A stretch of DNA of 64,000 nt, taken from NCBI RefSeq assembly GCF_009765355.1, contig NZ_VTHK01000021.1:89003-153002 (forward strand). The letters are read 5' to 3'. A program made the translations under genes and the position numbers. Origin of the DNA: Amycolatopsis anabasis (lineage in GTDB: Bacteria; Actinomycetota; Actinomycetes; Mycobacteriales; Pseudonocardiaceae). Positions 1-8,561 of the stretch are shown piece after piece. The notes below the pieces were generated by a model, which saw only the letters and a program-made list of their open reading frames with translations, did no database searches and was not told where the DNA came from. Positions within the stretch are counted from its first letter, which is position 1. Every line of letters starts with the position of its first letter.

Positions 1-1323
1 GGCGAGGTCGAGCGCGATGGCGTGCCCGTCGCGTACGCCGAGCGAGGTGTCCTGGGGTCCCGGGAGCACAGCACGGACCGTGGCCTGGGCTCGGTTGCGG
101 GCGTGGATGTCGGCCGGTAGCACGTGTCCGGGTGGTGCTGGCGCAGCGGCCGGGTCGTCGTCGGCCTGCTGGGGCGCGGTGGTGTCGTGGGCGATGCGCA
201 GTGCGCGGACGACCGGGAGGCCAGCGGGGTCAGCGTCGTCGCGTGCGCCGGGGTGGTACCAGCGGCGGTGCCGGAGTCGGACGGTGATCATCGCGAGGGT
301 GATCGGAGCAGCCAGTCCGAGGCCGACGAACGCGCCGGTCGGCAGTGCGATACCGGTTCCGGGCTGTGCCTCGGGCATGTACGGCTGTTCTCCTCGAGGT
401 GTGTGCGGCGGGGCGGGCTGCTCGGCGGAGGTAGCCGGGCCTTCTGGGGCGGGCGCGGGTGTCGGGCTGTTCGGTGGCGTCGCGGGCTGCTCTGGTGGCT
501 GCGCGGGTGGTGGTGCCCCCTGGGCGGGCAGGACGAGGTGCCAGCCGGGCAGGATCTGGTCGGGGTGGCGCAGCGCGCGGCCGTCGGGTTGGGTGCGGCC
601 GGCGTTGAGGTCGAAGATCGCGGGCCAGGCGTCCGGGTTGCCGAGTTCGCGTTCAGCGATGGCCGAGAGCGTGTCGGTGGGCTCGACGGTGACGGTGCGC
701 CCGCTCGCTGTGGCGATGTCCGCGGGACGAGGCAAGGCGACGGCGTCCGGCGGGAACAGCAGCGTCCATCCCGGTTCCAGGTCGCCGGGGCTGTCGGCGA
801 GCAGGCCGGGGTTGAGCCGCACGATCTCGTGGTAGCGGGTGCCGCGGCCGAGGTGGCGTTCAGCCAAGTCCCACAAGGTGTCGCCGTGCACCACTGTGTA
901 AGGCACGGCGTCGTCCGTTCCCGCTGCTGCGGGAGACGATGTGCTCGGGGCGCCGACGGTCCCCGCAGTCTGGTCGGTCGCGGTGTCCGCTGCGGAGACC
1001 CGGGCTGCCGTGACGGGATGTTCGTGGGGCCATGGCGGCGCGGTGGCCGCAACCGGTGTTGCCGGGGCTGTCGATGCCCCTGCGGTACCGGCGGAGGTGG
1101 CTACGAGAACGGCGGTCACCAGTCCGGCGATCCATCGGCCACGCGGCACCCGGCGCAGCAGACCGCGGGCGGTACGGACACCGTGCCCCGTCTGGCGAAT
1201 CAACTCGACCACGACGGAAAGAGTCAGCAAGAACCAGCCGGCCCACGCCACCGCCACGACCAGCCAGAGCACGAGGTCGCCGGTCAGCCTGGACGCGGCG
1301 TTGAAGCGAGGCCTGGCCTTCAA
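1..1323 (-). CDS. LysM-domain membrane protein of an integrative element, 3'-incomplete
   Basis: The minus-strand frame is open to the left edge, so the C-terminus lies outside the window. Two N-terminal membrane segments (around LVLWLVVAVAWAGWFLL and WIAGLVTAVLVATSAG) precede a first LysM motif (YTVVHGDTLWDLAERHLG), a second LysM-like unit (VEPTDTLSAIAERELG), a proline-rich linker and another membrane helix (VGLGLAAPITLAMITV). Large LysM proteins of this build are common in actinobacterial conjugative and integrative elements; their role is not established and wall binding near a transfer apparatus is an inference. The start is uncertain: a TTG at 1323 is assumed, but the frame stays open upstream with an ATG at 1461. 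It converges on or overlaps an unrelated plus-strand remnant, so the 5' end may be rearranged. Confidence 0.6.
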   Translation of the reverse strand, partial: MKARPRFNAASRLTGDLVLWLVVAVAWAGWFLLTLSVVVELIRQTGHGVRTARGLLRRVPRGRWIAGLVTAVLVATSAGTAGASTAPATPVAATAPPWPHEHPVTAARVSAADTATDQTAGTVGAPSTSSPAAAGTDDAVPYTVVHGDTLWDLAERHLGRGTRYHEIVRLNPGLLADSPGDLEPGWTLLFPPDAVALPRPADIATASGRTVTVEPTDTLSAIAERELGNPDAWPAIFDLNAGRTQPDGRALRHPDQILPGWHLVLPAQGAPPPAQPPEQPATPPNSPTPAPAPEGPATSAEQPAPPHTPRGEQPYMPEAQPGTGIALPTGAFVGLGLAAPITLAMITVRLRHRRWYHPGARDDADPAGLPVVRALRIAHDTTAPQQADDDPAAAPAPPGHVLPADIHARNRAQATVRAVLPGPQDTSLGVRDGHAIALDLA

Positions 1324-1531
1324 CGACCAATTGTTCCGCTGGAACGTGGTGTTCGCGCGGGTCGCGGGACTGCTCGGTGAGCGGGAGGCGCAACGCCGCA
1401 ACGCTCGCGCGACACTCAAGTTGGCGCAGAAGGGCCCAACACTTCCCCACAAACCGGACATTGGCGTTGTACGAACAGACAAGGAGACGTTGGCCTGGCT
1501 GCGTCGGCTTGCAGCCGACGCAGGTGAATGA
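1307..1531 (+). pseudogene. C-terminal remnant of an unidentified protein
   Basis: About 74 codons read as a plausible helical protein tail (FNDQLFRWNVVFARVAGLL, then a basic stretch, ending LAWLRRLAADAGE) before a TGA. No start or ribosome site belongs to it, and upstream the same frame is only the antisense of the LysM gene. It therefore looks like the surviving 3' end of a gene whose front was lost where it now meets the LysM gene. The family is not recognised. The roughly 265 bases that follow, to about 1796, hold nothing I can identify. Confidence 0.3.
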
Positions 1532-1796
1532 CCGTGATGTGTTCGGGTGGGTCGGCCAGGCGCTCGCACCCCGAGGTGGCCTCGTTCCGCAAGTAACTGC
1601 TGCACCGCTGTCGGCCTACGCACGCGTCAGTGCGAGACGCTCAGGACGTGAACCGACCGTCGGTGCAACCGGTCCCGGCGAATCTCCATTGAGCCCCGCA
1701 CGTTCCAATCGAGACCCGGCGCGGTTGAGCGCTCTCCACCTTGGTGCTGAGCATGACGGCAACGGCGTCGGCGACCTCGCCCACCGGCTCCAGCTG

Positions 1797-2375
1797 ACCA
1801 CACCACAGATGGAGGCCCTGGCCACCGCCGGCGCGGCCGCCCGCAACAGCAACACGCAGGCCGCCCTCGACCGCGCCCACGACGCGATTTCCCGGCTACG
1901 CCGGGAAAAGACCCCGGTCAGCATCGCTGCCGTCGGCCGTCGTGCCGGTATCTTACGGGACGTTTCTCTCCAGCAACCCCGAGGCGCGCAGCGCGGTCGC
2001 CGCGGCCATCGTGGACGCCGACGAGCGGCGCGGCCAGGCGCTGGCTGACCTGGATGACCAGCACGCCACCTGGCGGGAGCGGGCACTCACGCCGAGGACG
2101 CCCTCAAAGCCGCCAACGTCGAGATCCTCACCCAGCGCACCCGCATCGGCGAACTCCTCGCCCAAATCCGCGACCTGCAAGCCGAATGGACCGAGGAAGC
2201 CATCCAGCGGATCACCACGGAGAACACCACGCTCAAGCAACGCCTCCGCCAGCTCACCACCGACAACCGCAACGTGGAGGAGCCCCTGACGGCCGCCCGC
2301 TCGAACCTGCGCTTCCAAGACCGCCGCATCGCCGACCTGGAGGCCAAGTTCGTCGCCCGGGCCGCAACAATATGA
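1797..2375 (+). pseudogene. DUF6262-type protein of mobile elements, frameshifted
   Basis: The reading ARNSNTQAALDRAHDAISRL, REKTPVSIAAVGRRAGVSYG, NPEARSAVAAAI matches the layout of DUF6262 proteins: a basic helix, a helix-turn-helix-like 'TPV.IAAV...AGVS...' unit, then a long coiled coil (EILTQRTRIGELLAQIRDLQ and later heptads). Intact relatives usually sit beside tyrosine recombinases in actinobacterial and Gram-positive integrative elements. Here the coding sequence changes frame near 1945 and back near 2085, so no single protein can be made. No recombinase gene accompanies it. It is taken as debris of an excised or decayed element. Confidence 0.55.
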
Positions 2376-2730
2376 CCGATTTGGCACTGCTGTGGTGCAT
2401 TTGAGGGCTCGCATCTGCCCATTGCTTGACCACTTCGGGTCTGCTCCAGGTCTGTGACGAGACCCGAAACGGGCGTGGCCTGTTCCAGGTCTCGTTCAGG
2501 GCGTTGCCGCGTCGCTTCAGGAACCGCTGCCGGACCGGGAAGAGTCCCAGGACTGATCGTGGTCTCGCCGAGGTCTGAGGAGGGTTTGGTTAGCGTTGGC
2601 AGAGTGATTCGCGTTCCTCAGGACACTGGACGAGCCGGTTCTCACGCAGGTCGTCGCGCAACTGAGAGAGCGTGTGTCAAAACTGAGTGGATGTCTCCCG
2701 ACAGGTGAGCGAATGGTTCCGAGTAGGAGT

Positions 2731-2782
2731 TAGATAGATGACTCATCCCCTATCTACTGACAGTACGTCACCTATCGGATAG
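2731..2782. promoter_or_regulatory. Cluster of inverted repeats, possible operator
   Basis: The roughly 580 bases between the DUF6262 remnant and position 2956 contain no convincing gene. Within them is an AT-richer stretch holding TAGATAG (2731-2737) facing CTATCTA (2750-2756), then a perfect CTATCGGATAG palindrome (2772-2782), with more CGATAG/GATAGG words up to 2815. Such clustered short palindromes are typical of repressor operators (for example GntR-type) that control transfer genes of actinomycete elements. The cognate regulator is not in the window, so the assignment is an inference. Confidence 0.35.
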
Positions 2783-2899
2783 AGTGCCGATACAGTATAA
2801 CTCGTCAGTCGATAGGTCATCAGGTAGGAGACATGAGTAGGCAGCACCAGGGCGAGCCTGCGTCTGGGTCTGGACATGCCGCGCGGTCCGGGAGGCGGT

Positions 2900-2933
2900 T
2901 GCCGGGTAGGGCGCCTTTCCCGGATCCCCTACC
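2900..2933. repeat. Imperfect inverted-repeat element, copy 1
   Basis: The segment carries GGGTAGGGC followed by CCCGGATCCCCTACC; the arms GGTAGGG and CCCTACC can pair. A related element lies at 32903-32937, where the shared skeleton is GGGTAG-GC, TTCCC-GG and TCCCCTACC. Function unknown: it could be a terminator-like hairpin, a regulatory RNA stem or a dispersed repeat. Confidence 0.4.
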
Positions 2934-2956
2934 ACACCAGCACGGGAGGGGAACAG

Positions 2957-3148
2957 ATGGCGGTCCGCGCTTCTGCCGGCACCACAACGCTCGGTGGCTC
3001 ATCCGGCGTCCACAAGGCCTACCATCTCAACGGCGTAAGCCCATTCGTCCAGATTGGAATACTCGGCACGGGCACAAAACCGGGCTCTGACATCGCCGAA
3101 GCGCCCCTGACGCGACACCGACGAGGCCCAGCACGGCCGCCGTGGTGA
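2957..3148 (+). CDS. Small ORF of unknown function at the element/island junction
   Basis: An ATG follows a strong ribosome site (GGGAGGGGAACAG) and opens a 63-codon frame beginning MAVRASAGTTTLGGSSG. Codon choice looks plausible up to about residue 47. The rest (PLTRHRRGPARPPW) runs antisense into the broken sulP gene, so the natural 3' end is probably missing. No family is recognised. It may be the start of a gene from the decayed element cut at the same junction that truncated sulP. Confidence 0.3.
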   Translation: MAVRASAGTTTLGGSSGVHKAYHLNGVSPFVQIGILGTGTKPGSDIAEAPLTRHRRGPARPPW

Positions 3149-4301
3149 GCAGGGTCAACAGGAATTCGCTGCGCCGGAATCGCGCGATCCGGTGGAATTC
3201 GCCGAGGTTGACGAGCCGGGTCGCGGCGTAGATCACCAATGCGCCCAGCGCGGCCTTCGGGAAACCAGCCAGGATCGGCCCGGCGAACGCCAGGGTGACG
3301 AGTACCCCGGCCAGCGCGACCAGTGAGTACAGCTGCGTTCTGCTTCCCGCGGCATCCGCCAGCGCGGTCCGGCTGCCGCTGGAGCTCACCGGAAAACCAC
3401 GCAGGAACCCGGCGGTCAGGTTGGCCGCACCGAGTGCCCGCAGTTCCCGCCCCGCGTCGACGTCCTCGCCGTGGCGGCTCCCGAAGGCGCGAGCGGTGAG
3501 GACGTTGTCGGAGAAGGAGACCAGCGCGATGCCGGTCGCGGGCAGCAACAGCTCTGGGAGGTCTCCGGCATGGACGTCGGGCAGGGCCGGTTCCGGCAGC
3601 CCGGACGGGATCTCCCCCACGACCTGGATTCCTTTTTCCCGCAGTGAGAACATGGCAACGACCGCGGTCGCGAGGAGAATGGCGACCAGCGCGCCCGGCG
3701 CGCGCGGCCAGAACCGGTCACCTGTGAAGAGCAGCGCGAGCACGGCGGCGGCCAGTGCCACCGTGGGCCAGTGTGGATTGCCGGCCCCGGAGGCGAACGA
3801 GCCGACCTGGGCAGCGAAGGACTCCCCGCTGATCGGTACGCCGGTCGTCGTGCCCAGCTGGCCCGCGGTCATCAGGACCGCGATTCCGGCCATGTAGCCG
3901 ACGAGCACCGGTTTGGACAGCAGGTCGGCGAGGAAGCCCACGCGGATCAGCCAGCCGAGCAGGCACAGCCCGCCGACCAGCAGGGCCAGCACGGCCGCGA
4001 GCGTGGCGTATCTGCCGGGGTCACCGGCGGCCAGTGGCGCGAGCACGACGGCGGTCATCAACGCGGTGGTGGATTCCGGGCCGATCGAGAGCTGCCGCGA
4101 CGACCCGAGGAAGGGATAGACGGCCAGCGGGCCGGTGATCGCCCACAGCCCGGCCACCGGGGGCAGGCCGGCTACTTCGGCATAGGCCATGACCTGCGGC
4201 ACCAGATAGGCCGCCACCGTGATCCCGCCGATCAGGTCACCGCGCAACCAGGCCCGCCGGTAGCGCCGGACAGTACGCGGGAATCGGACCGACCAGTTCA
4301 T
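3027..4301 (-). pseudogene. SulP-family anion permease, 3' end lost
   Basis: The N-terminal part is a clear SulP transporter: LRGDLIGGITVAAYLVPQVM, the SIGPESTTALM motif, and about ten membrane segments to residue 395. SulP proteins move sulfate, bicarbonate or related anions across the inner membrane and normally have 500-560 residues ending in a cytoplasmic STAS domain. Here homology stops after AAVLGLVGV near position 3116 and about 28 unrelated residues follow before a stop, so the last helices and the whole STAS domain are missing. The break coincides with the mobile-element debris to the left. It is divergent from the stress operon starting at 4466 and shares its operator-bearing gap. 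Transport activity is doubtful. Confidence 0.75.
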
Positions 4302-4335
4302 GAGCTGAGGTTTCCCGGGCAGGGAAACGCAACAC

Positions 4336-4378
4336 AGGGGCGAAAGTCACCACAACCGCAGCTGAGGGCCGAAGTCCC
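4336..4378. promoter_or_regulatory. Two DosR-like operator sites
   Basis: On the minus strand the gap reads GTGACTTTCGCCCCT (4350-4336) and GGGACTTCGGCCCT (4378-4365). Both resemble the mycobacterial DosR consensus GGGACTTNNGNCCCT, the second with a spacer one base short. They lie between sulP and the stress-protein operon starting at 4466, as expected for a divergent control region. Confidence 0.65.
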
Positions 4379-4465
4379 GGGGATCGAGGCCCAACGACCA
4401 CGGCGGCGCGCGGGGCATGCGCCATAGCGTCGGGGGCGACCTGCCGAACGGAACGGGAGTGTGTC

Positions 4466-5371
4466 ATGGCCAGTACCGGCAACCCGGCGATCGTCGTGGG
4501 TGTGGATGGTTCCGATCGGGCGCTGCACGCGGTGCGTTGGGCCGCGCTCTCCGCGGCCCGGCATCGGGCGCCGTTGCGTCTCGTGCACGCGGCCGCCTTC
4601 CCTGATCTCTTCGTCGGTGCTGCGGTTCCCCCGCCGCCCGGTGTCAAGGACCTGTTGCGGGCCCGGGGGTGGAAGCTGCTGCGCGAGGCCAGGCGGCTGG
4701 CCGAATCGGTGGCCACGGTCGATCTGCATACCGAGGTGGTTCCGGACCTGCCGGCGCCGTATTTCGTCGAGGCGTCGAAGTCGGCCCGGATGCTGGTGCT
4801 CGGCGCGTCGGGCCGTGGCCAGTTCACCGGTCTGCTCGCCGGATCGATCACGGTGAACCTGGCCGCGCACGCGCACTGCCCGGTGGTGGCGGTCCGCGGC
4901 GAGGGCTGGGAGGAGGCGCGCGGTGATCGTCCGGTCGTCGTGGGGATCGATGGCAGTCCGGCGAGCGAACCGGCGATCGAATACGCGTTCGCCGAGGCCT
5001 CCGCGCGGGATGTCGGGCTGGTTGCCGTGCATGCCTGGGGTGACGGGGACTTCGCGAGTGTTTTCGCCGAGGCGGAGCTGTATTTCGAGTGGGAGCCGCT
5101 GGGCGATTCCGAACGGCGGCTGCTGGCCGAACGCCTCGCGGGCTGGTCGGAGAAGTACCCCGACGTTCCGGTGGAGCGGGTGGTCGTGCGCGACCGGCCT
5201 CGGCACGAACTGCTCACCCGGAGCAAGAGCGCGCAGTTGGTGGTGGTCGGCAGCCGGGGCCGCGGCGGATTCGGCGGTCTGCTGCTCGGTTCCACCAGCC
5301 AGGCGCTGCTGCACCGCGCGGACTGCCCGGTGATGATCGCCCGCCCGAACATCGATGGAGGAAATCAATGA
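4466..5371 (+). CDS. Universal stress protein, tandem UspA domains
   Basis: This 301-residue cytoplasmic protein holds two UspA folds (about 5-145 and 155-295). Both start with a VVVG(I/V)DGS strand. The second ends with the nucleotide-binding signature VVVGSRGRGGFGGLLLGSTS, while the first has VLGASGRGQFTGLLAGS, so both halves could bind ATP. Double-domain Usps of this size (Rv2005c, Rv2623 type) are classic DosR regulon members that tie ATP levels to growth arrest. The ATG follows GGGAG by six bases. It is first in an operon with the CBS-BON gene (ATGA overlap) and an Rv2004c-like gene. Confidence 0.9.
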   Translation: MASTGNPAIVVGVDGSDRALHAVRWAALSAARHRAPLRLVHAAAFPDLFVGAAVPPPPGVKDLLRARGWKLLREARRLAESVATVDLHTEVVPDLPAPYFVEASKSARMLVLGASGRGQFTGLLAGSITVNLAAHAHCPVVAVRGEGWEEARGDRPVVVGIDGSPASEPAIEYAFAEASARDVGLVAVHAWGDGDFASVFAEAELYFEWEPLGDSERRLLAERLAGWSEKYPDVPVERVVVRDRPRHELLTRSKSAQLVVVGSRGRGGFGGLLLGSTSQALLHRADCPVMIARPNIDGGNQ

Positions 5372-6054
5372 ACCCCACTGTCGCCGCGGTCATGACTCCT
5401 GACCCGATCACGGTGGATCTGGACACCCCGTACAAGCGGATCGCCGAACTCCTCACCGCCCACCACATCAGCGCGGTTCCGGTGGTGAACCACCGCGGCG
5501 CACCGGTCGGCGTGGTGTCCGAGGCCGATCTGCTGCCCCGGATGCGACGGTCCGCGGACAGCACGCCACCCGGGTTGCTCGCCGGCGGCCACGCCCGCCG
5601 GGAATGGGCCAAATCCCGCGGATTGGTCGCACGCGATCTGATGACCATGCCGATCGAGACCGTCTCACCCGACGAGACCCTCGCGGCCGCGGCGGCGCAA
5701 CTGGGTCGTTCCGGCTTCCGGCGCTTGTTCGTGGTCGAGCGCGGCAGGCTCGTGGGGGTCCTGTCCCGCGGTGACCTGCTGCAGGTGTACCGGCGCCCCG
5801 ACGACCAGATCCGCGCGGAAATCGAACGGGACGTGCTCCGCCGCGCCTTGTGGGCGGATGCCGCCCAGGCGCGGGTGAGCGTCGAGGACGGAGTGGCCAC
5901 CCTGGTCGGCAGGCTGGACAGCCGCAGCGAATGCGACCGGGCCGGACTGCTGACCGCCCGGGTCCCCGGGGTCGTGGCCGTGCGCAACCGGCTCGACTTC
6001 GTCTGGGACGACCAGGACGCCCACGGCCCGCACCCGGCCGCCGTGGATCGCTGA
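5368..6054 (+). CDS. CBS-pair protein with C-terminal BON domain
   Basis: This 228-residue protein has an N-terminal CBS pair (VMTPDPITVDLDTPYKRIAE and LMTMPIETVSPDETLAAAAA), about residues 1-150, followed by a BON domain (VSVEDGVATLVGRLDS, about 170-220). CBS pairs sense adenine nucleotides or other small ligands; BON domains bind membranes or phospholipids. The mycobacterial regulon member Hrp1 (Rv2626c) has only the CBS pair. The start codon overlaps the Usp stop (ATGA), indicating translational coupling. The likely role is an energy-state sensor working with the adjacent Usp; no target can be read from the sequence. Confidence 0.85.
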   Translation: MNPTVAAVMTPDPITVDLDTPYKRIAELLTAHHISAVPVVNHRGAPVGVVSEADLLPRMRRSADSTPPGLLAGGHARREWAKSRGLVARDLMTMPIETVSPDETLAAAAAQLGRSGFRRLFVVERGRLVGVLSRGDLLQVYRRPDDQIRAEIERDVLRRALWADAAQARVSVEDGVATLVGRLDSRSECDRAGLLTARVPGVVAVRNRLDFVWDDQDAHGPHPAAVDR

Positions 6055-6057
6055 CCG

Positions 6058-7509
6058 ATGCCCACGGAATTCGCGGCCGTCCGGGAAACCCACTCCGGGG
6101 TCGTCTTCCTGGTCGGCGACCGCGCCTACAAACTGAAAAAGCCAGTAGAGCTGGGATTCCTGGACTTCCGCACCCCGGAACGGCGCCTGGCCGCGTGCCG
6201 CCGCGAGCTGGAACTCAATCGGCGGCTCGCCCCCGATGTGTACCTCGGCATCGCCGAACTGTCCGGTGTGGACGGTTGCCCGGATGAGCCGCTGCTGGTG
6301 ATGCGGCGCATGCCGGACGACCGGCGACTGTCTGCCTTGGTCCGCGCGGGCGTGTCCACGATCGACGTGATCGAACGGCTGGCCCGGCTGATCGCGGCAT
6401 TTCACGCCTCGGCCGACCGAAGGAAGGAGATCTCCGCCGAGGGCGGTCGGGATGCCCTCCGGGACCGCTGGACCGCGAGCTTCGACCAGGTGCGCCCGCT
6501 CGGGGTGCTCGAGCCCGCGGTCGCCGAGCGGATCGAACGGCTCGCCTTGGACTTCCTCGCCGGGCGGAGGGCGCTGTTCGATCGCCGGATCGCCACCGGG
6601 CGGATCGTCGACGGCCACGGTGATCTGCTCGCCGACGACATCTTCTGCCTCGACGACGGCCCCCGAGTGCTCGACTGCCTGGAATTCGACGATCGCCTGC
6701 GCTGGGTGGACGGCCTCGACGACATCGCGTTCCTGGCCATGGACCTGGAACACCTCGGCGCCGAGAAACTCGCCGAACACCTCCTCGACCGGTACGCCGA
6801 GTTCGCCGCCGACCCGGCACCGTCCTCGCTGCGGCACCACTACCTCGCCTACCGCGCCTTCGTCCGGGCCAAAGTCGGCTGCCTGCGGGCCGGTCAGGGC
6901 GAGGCCTCCGCCGCCGAATCCGCCCGCGAGTACGCCGCCCTCGCGCTCCAGCACTTGCGCGCCGGGCAGCCCCGGCTGATCCTGGTCGGCGGGCTACCGG
7001 GGACTGGGAAGTCCACTGTGGCTGGTCTGCTCGCCGACCGGCTCGGCGGAGTGCTGCTCTCCAGCGACCGGCTGCGCAAAGAACTGGCCGACCGATCCCC
7101 GCACGACCCTGCCGCAGCTCCCTACAACACCGGCATCTACACACCGGAACACACTCAGCGCACCTATGTCGAACTGGTGCGTCGCGCGGGCGAACTCCTC
7201 GAACAGGGCGAAACAGTAGTGCTCGACGCATCCTGGAACCGGGCACGCGCCCGCGAGCACGCGACCGAAATCGCACGACACACCAGCAGTGAACTAGTCG
7301 CATTGCGGTGTACCGCGCCGATCGAGATCACCATCCGGCGGCTCCGTGAACGGGATGGCAGTTTCTCCGATGCGGATCCGGTCATCGCCGCCGCGATGGC
7401 CGCCGACAGCCAACCCTGGCCGAACTCCGTCACACTGCCGACGACCGGCAGCCCCGACGACACGCTCACGCGGGCGATGGCCGCGATCGATCCACCGAAC
7501 ACACCGTGA
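6058..7509 (+). CDS. Rv2004c-like protein: phosphotransferase fold plus P-loop kinase
   Basis: This 483-residue protein has two parts. The N-terminal 320 residues resemble an aminoglycoside-phosphotransferase/kinase fold (VFLVGDRAYKLKKPVELGFL, the catalytic-loop-like VDGHGDLLADDIFCLDD, then LDCLEFDDRLRWVDGLDD). The C-terminal part is a P-loop kinase of the gluconate/zeta-toxin-like AAA_33 group (LVGGLPGTGKSTVAGLLADR). The same fusion occurs in Mycobacterium tuberculosis Rv2004c, a DosR regulon member of unknown substrate. The ATG lies three bases after the CBS-BON stop. The substrate cannot be inferred from the sequence. Confidence 0.85.
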   Translation: MPTEFAAVRETHSGVVFLVGDRAYKLKKPVELGFLDFRTPERRLAACRRELELNRRLAPDVYLGIAELSGVDGCPDEPLLVMRRMPDDRRLSALVRAGVSTIDVIERLARLIAAFHASADRRKEISAEGGRDALRDRWTASFDQVRPLGVLEPAVAERIERLALDFLAGRRALFDRRIATGRIVDGHGDLLADDIFCLDDGPRVLDCLEFDDRLRWVDGLDDIAFLAMDLEHLGAEKLAEHLLDRYAEFAADPAPSSLRHHYLAYRAFVRAKVGCLRAGQGEASAAESAREYAALALQHLRAGQPRLILVGGLPGTGKSTVAGLLADRLGGVLLSSDRLRKELADRSPHDPAAAPYNTGIYTPEHTQRTYVELVRRAGELLEQGETVVLDASWNRARAREHATEIARHTSSELVALRCTAPIEITIRRLRERDGSFSDADPVIAAAMAADSQPWPNSVTLPTTGSPDDTLTRAMAAIDPPNTP

Positions 7510-8405
7510 AACAGCAGTGGGCGGTCCAGCTCATTCTGCTCGGTGTGGTCGCGGCCGCCGGAATCGCCGGTTTCGCAACCGACTGGGCCTGGATCGGCGC
7601 GATCGTGCTCGGCCTGGCGTACTCGGTGTCGATGGTGCTCGCCGATCTCGTCCACAAACGAATCGGTACCGACGTGCTCGCCACCCTGGCCCTGGCCGGG
7701 ACGCTCCTCGTCGGCGAGTACCTCGCGGGAATGCTGATCGCGCTGATGCTCGCGACTGGTCAGGTGCTGGAGGGCTATGCCCGGCGCCGGGCGCACCGGG
7801 ACCTCGACGCGCTCGCCGACCCCGCACCCCGCGTCATGCGGATCCGGCCGAAGCGGCTCCGGTCGCAAGGTTTGCGGACCGGTTCGCGGTCGTGTTCCTG
7901 CCGTCGCTCTGGTCCTCGCCGCGGCCGCGTGGTGGTGGTCCGGAATCCCGGTCACCGCGGTCGCGGTCCTGGTCACCGCGACCCCGTCACCGGAGGCGTC
8001 CAGGCTGATCACCCGGTTCCGCGCCGAGCACTCCGGCCTGGCCGAGGCGCGAGCGGCGGTGCGCGATGCCGCCGACGCCCTGTCCGAAGGGCTCGGGCCG
8101 CATGCCGAAGCGGCCGCGAGGACCGCCGGGCGTCTGGTCGCCGAACGGCTGCTGCCGCACGAGCGAGCCGAGGAACACGAACTGTATCCGGCACTCGGAC
8201 CTCTGGTCGGCAGCGGCGCGGGCATGCCGAGACCGAACCGCTCGCCGCCCGGCTCCAGCGGCACCTGTCCGGCCCCGCTCCGCTACGACCGGCCCAGCTC
8301 GACGACCTGCGCGCCACTCAGTACGGCCTGGAGGCGGTACTCACCCCGCACTTCGAGCAAGAAGAGCAGGCCTACTTCGCGCTCGCCGAACCTGACGACC
8401 GGTGA
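7506..8405 (+). pseudogene. Decayed heavy-metal P-type ATPase with hemerythrin-like tail
   Basis: Pieces of one gene are readable in shifting frames. The first 117 codons from the ATG at 7506 give P1B-ATPase membrane helices (VLADLVHKRIGTDVLATLAL, MLIALMLATGQVLEGYARRR). Then come APVARFADRFAVVFLP, and in another frame VTAVAVLVTATPS, where the ion-binding CPx motif should begin. There the P, N and last membrane domains are missing and the frame continues directly into a hemerythrin-like region (HSGLAEARAAVRDAADALSE, ERLLPHERAEEHELYPAL), which shifts frame again before the final HFEQEEQAYFAL and stop at 8405. At least three frameshifts and large deletions make it nonfunctional as an ATPase. Its ATG overlaps the upstream stop, so it was part of that operon. 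Confidence 0.75.
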
Positions 8406-8482
8406 ACCGCGCCTCCACCGTCTACTGGGGACAACGTGGAAGCGGAGGTCCTTGCCTTCTGGTGACGATTTCCCTGGGAGAA

Positions 8483-8497
8483 ACGACTTTGGACCCC
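8483..8497 (+). promoter_or_regulatory. DosR-like operator upstream of DoxX/ctpF
   Basis: ACGACTTTGGACCCC matches the DosR consensus mainly in its right half (CTTTGGACCC). It lies 65 bases before the DoxX-like start, in the gap after the ATPase/hemerythrin pseudogene, and could drive the DoxX-ctpF pair. Confidence 0.5.
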
Positions 8498-8561
8498 GGT
8501 CACGGCATCCCCGGTGGCAGGACACTCGACTCGCCTCACCCTCGCGAGAAGGAGACCGCTC

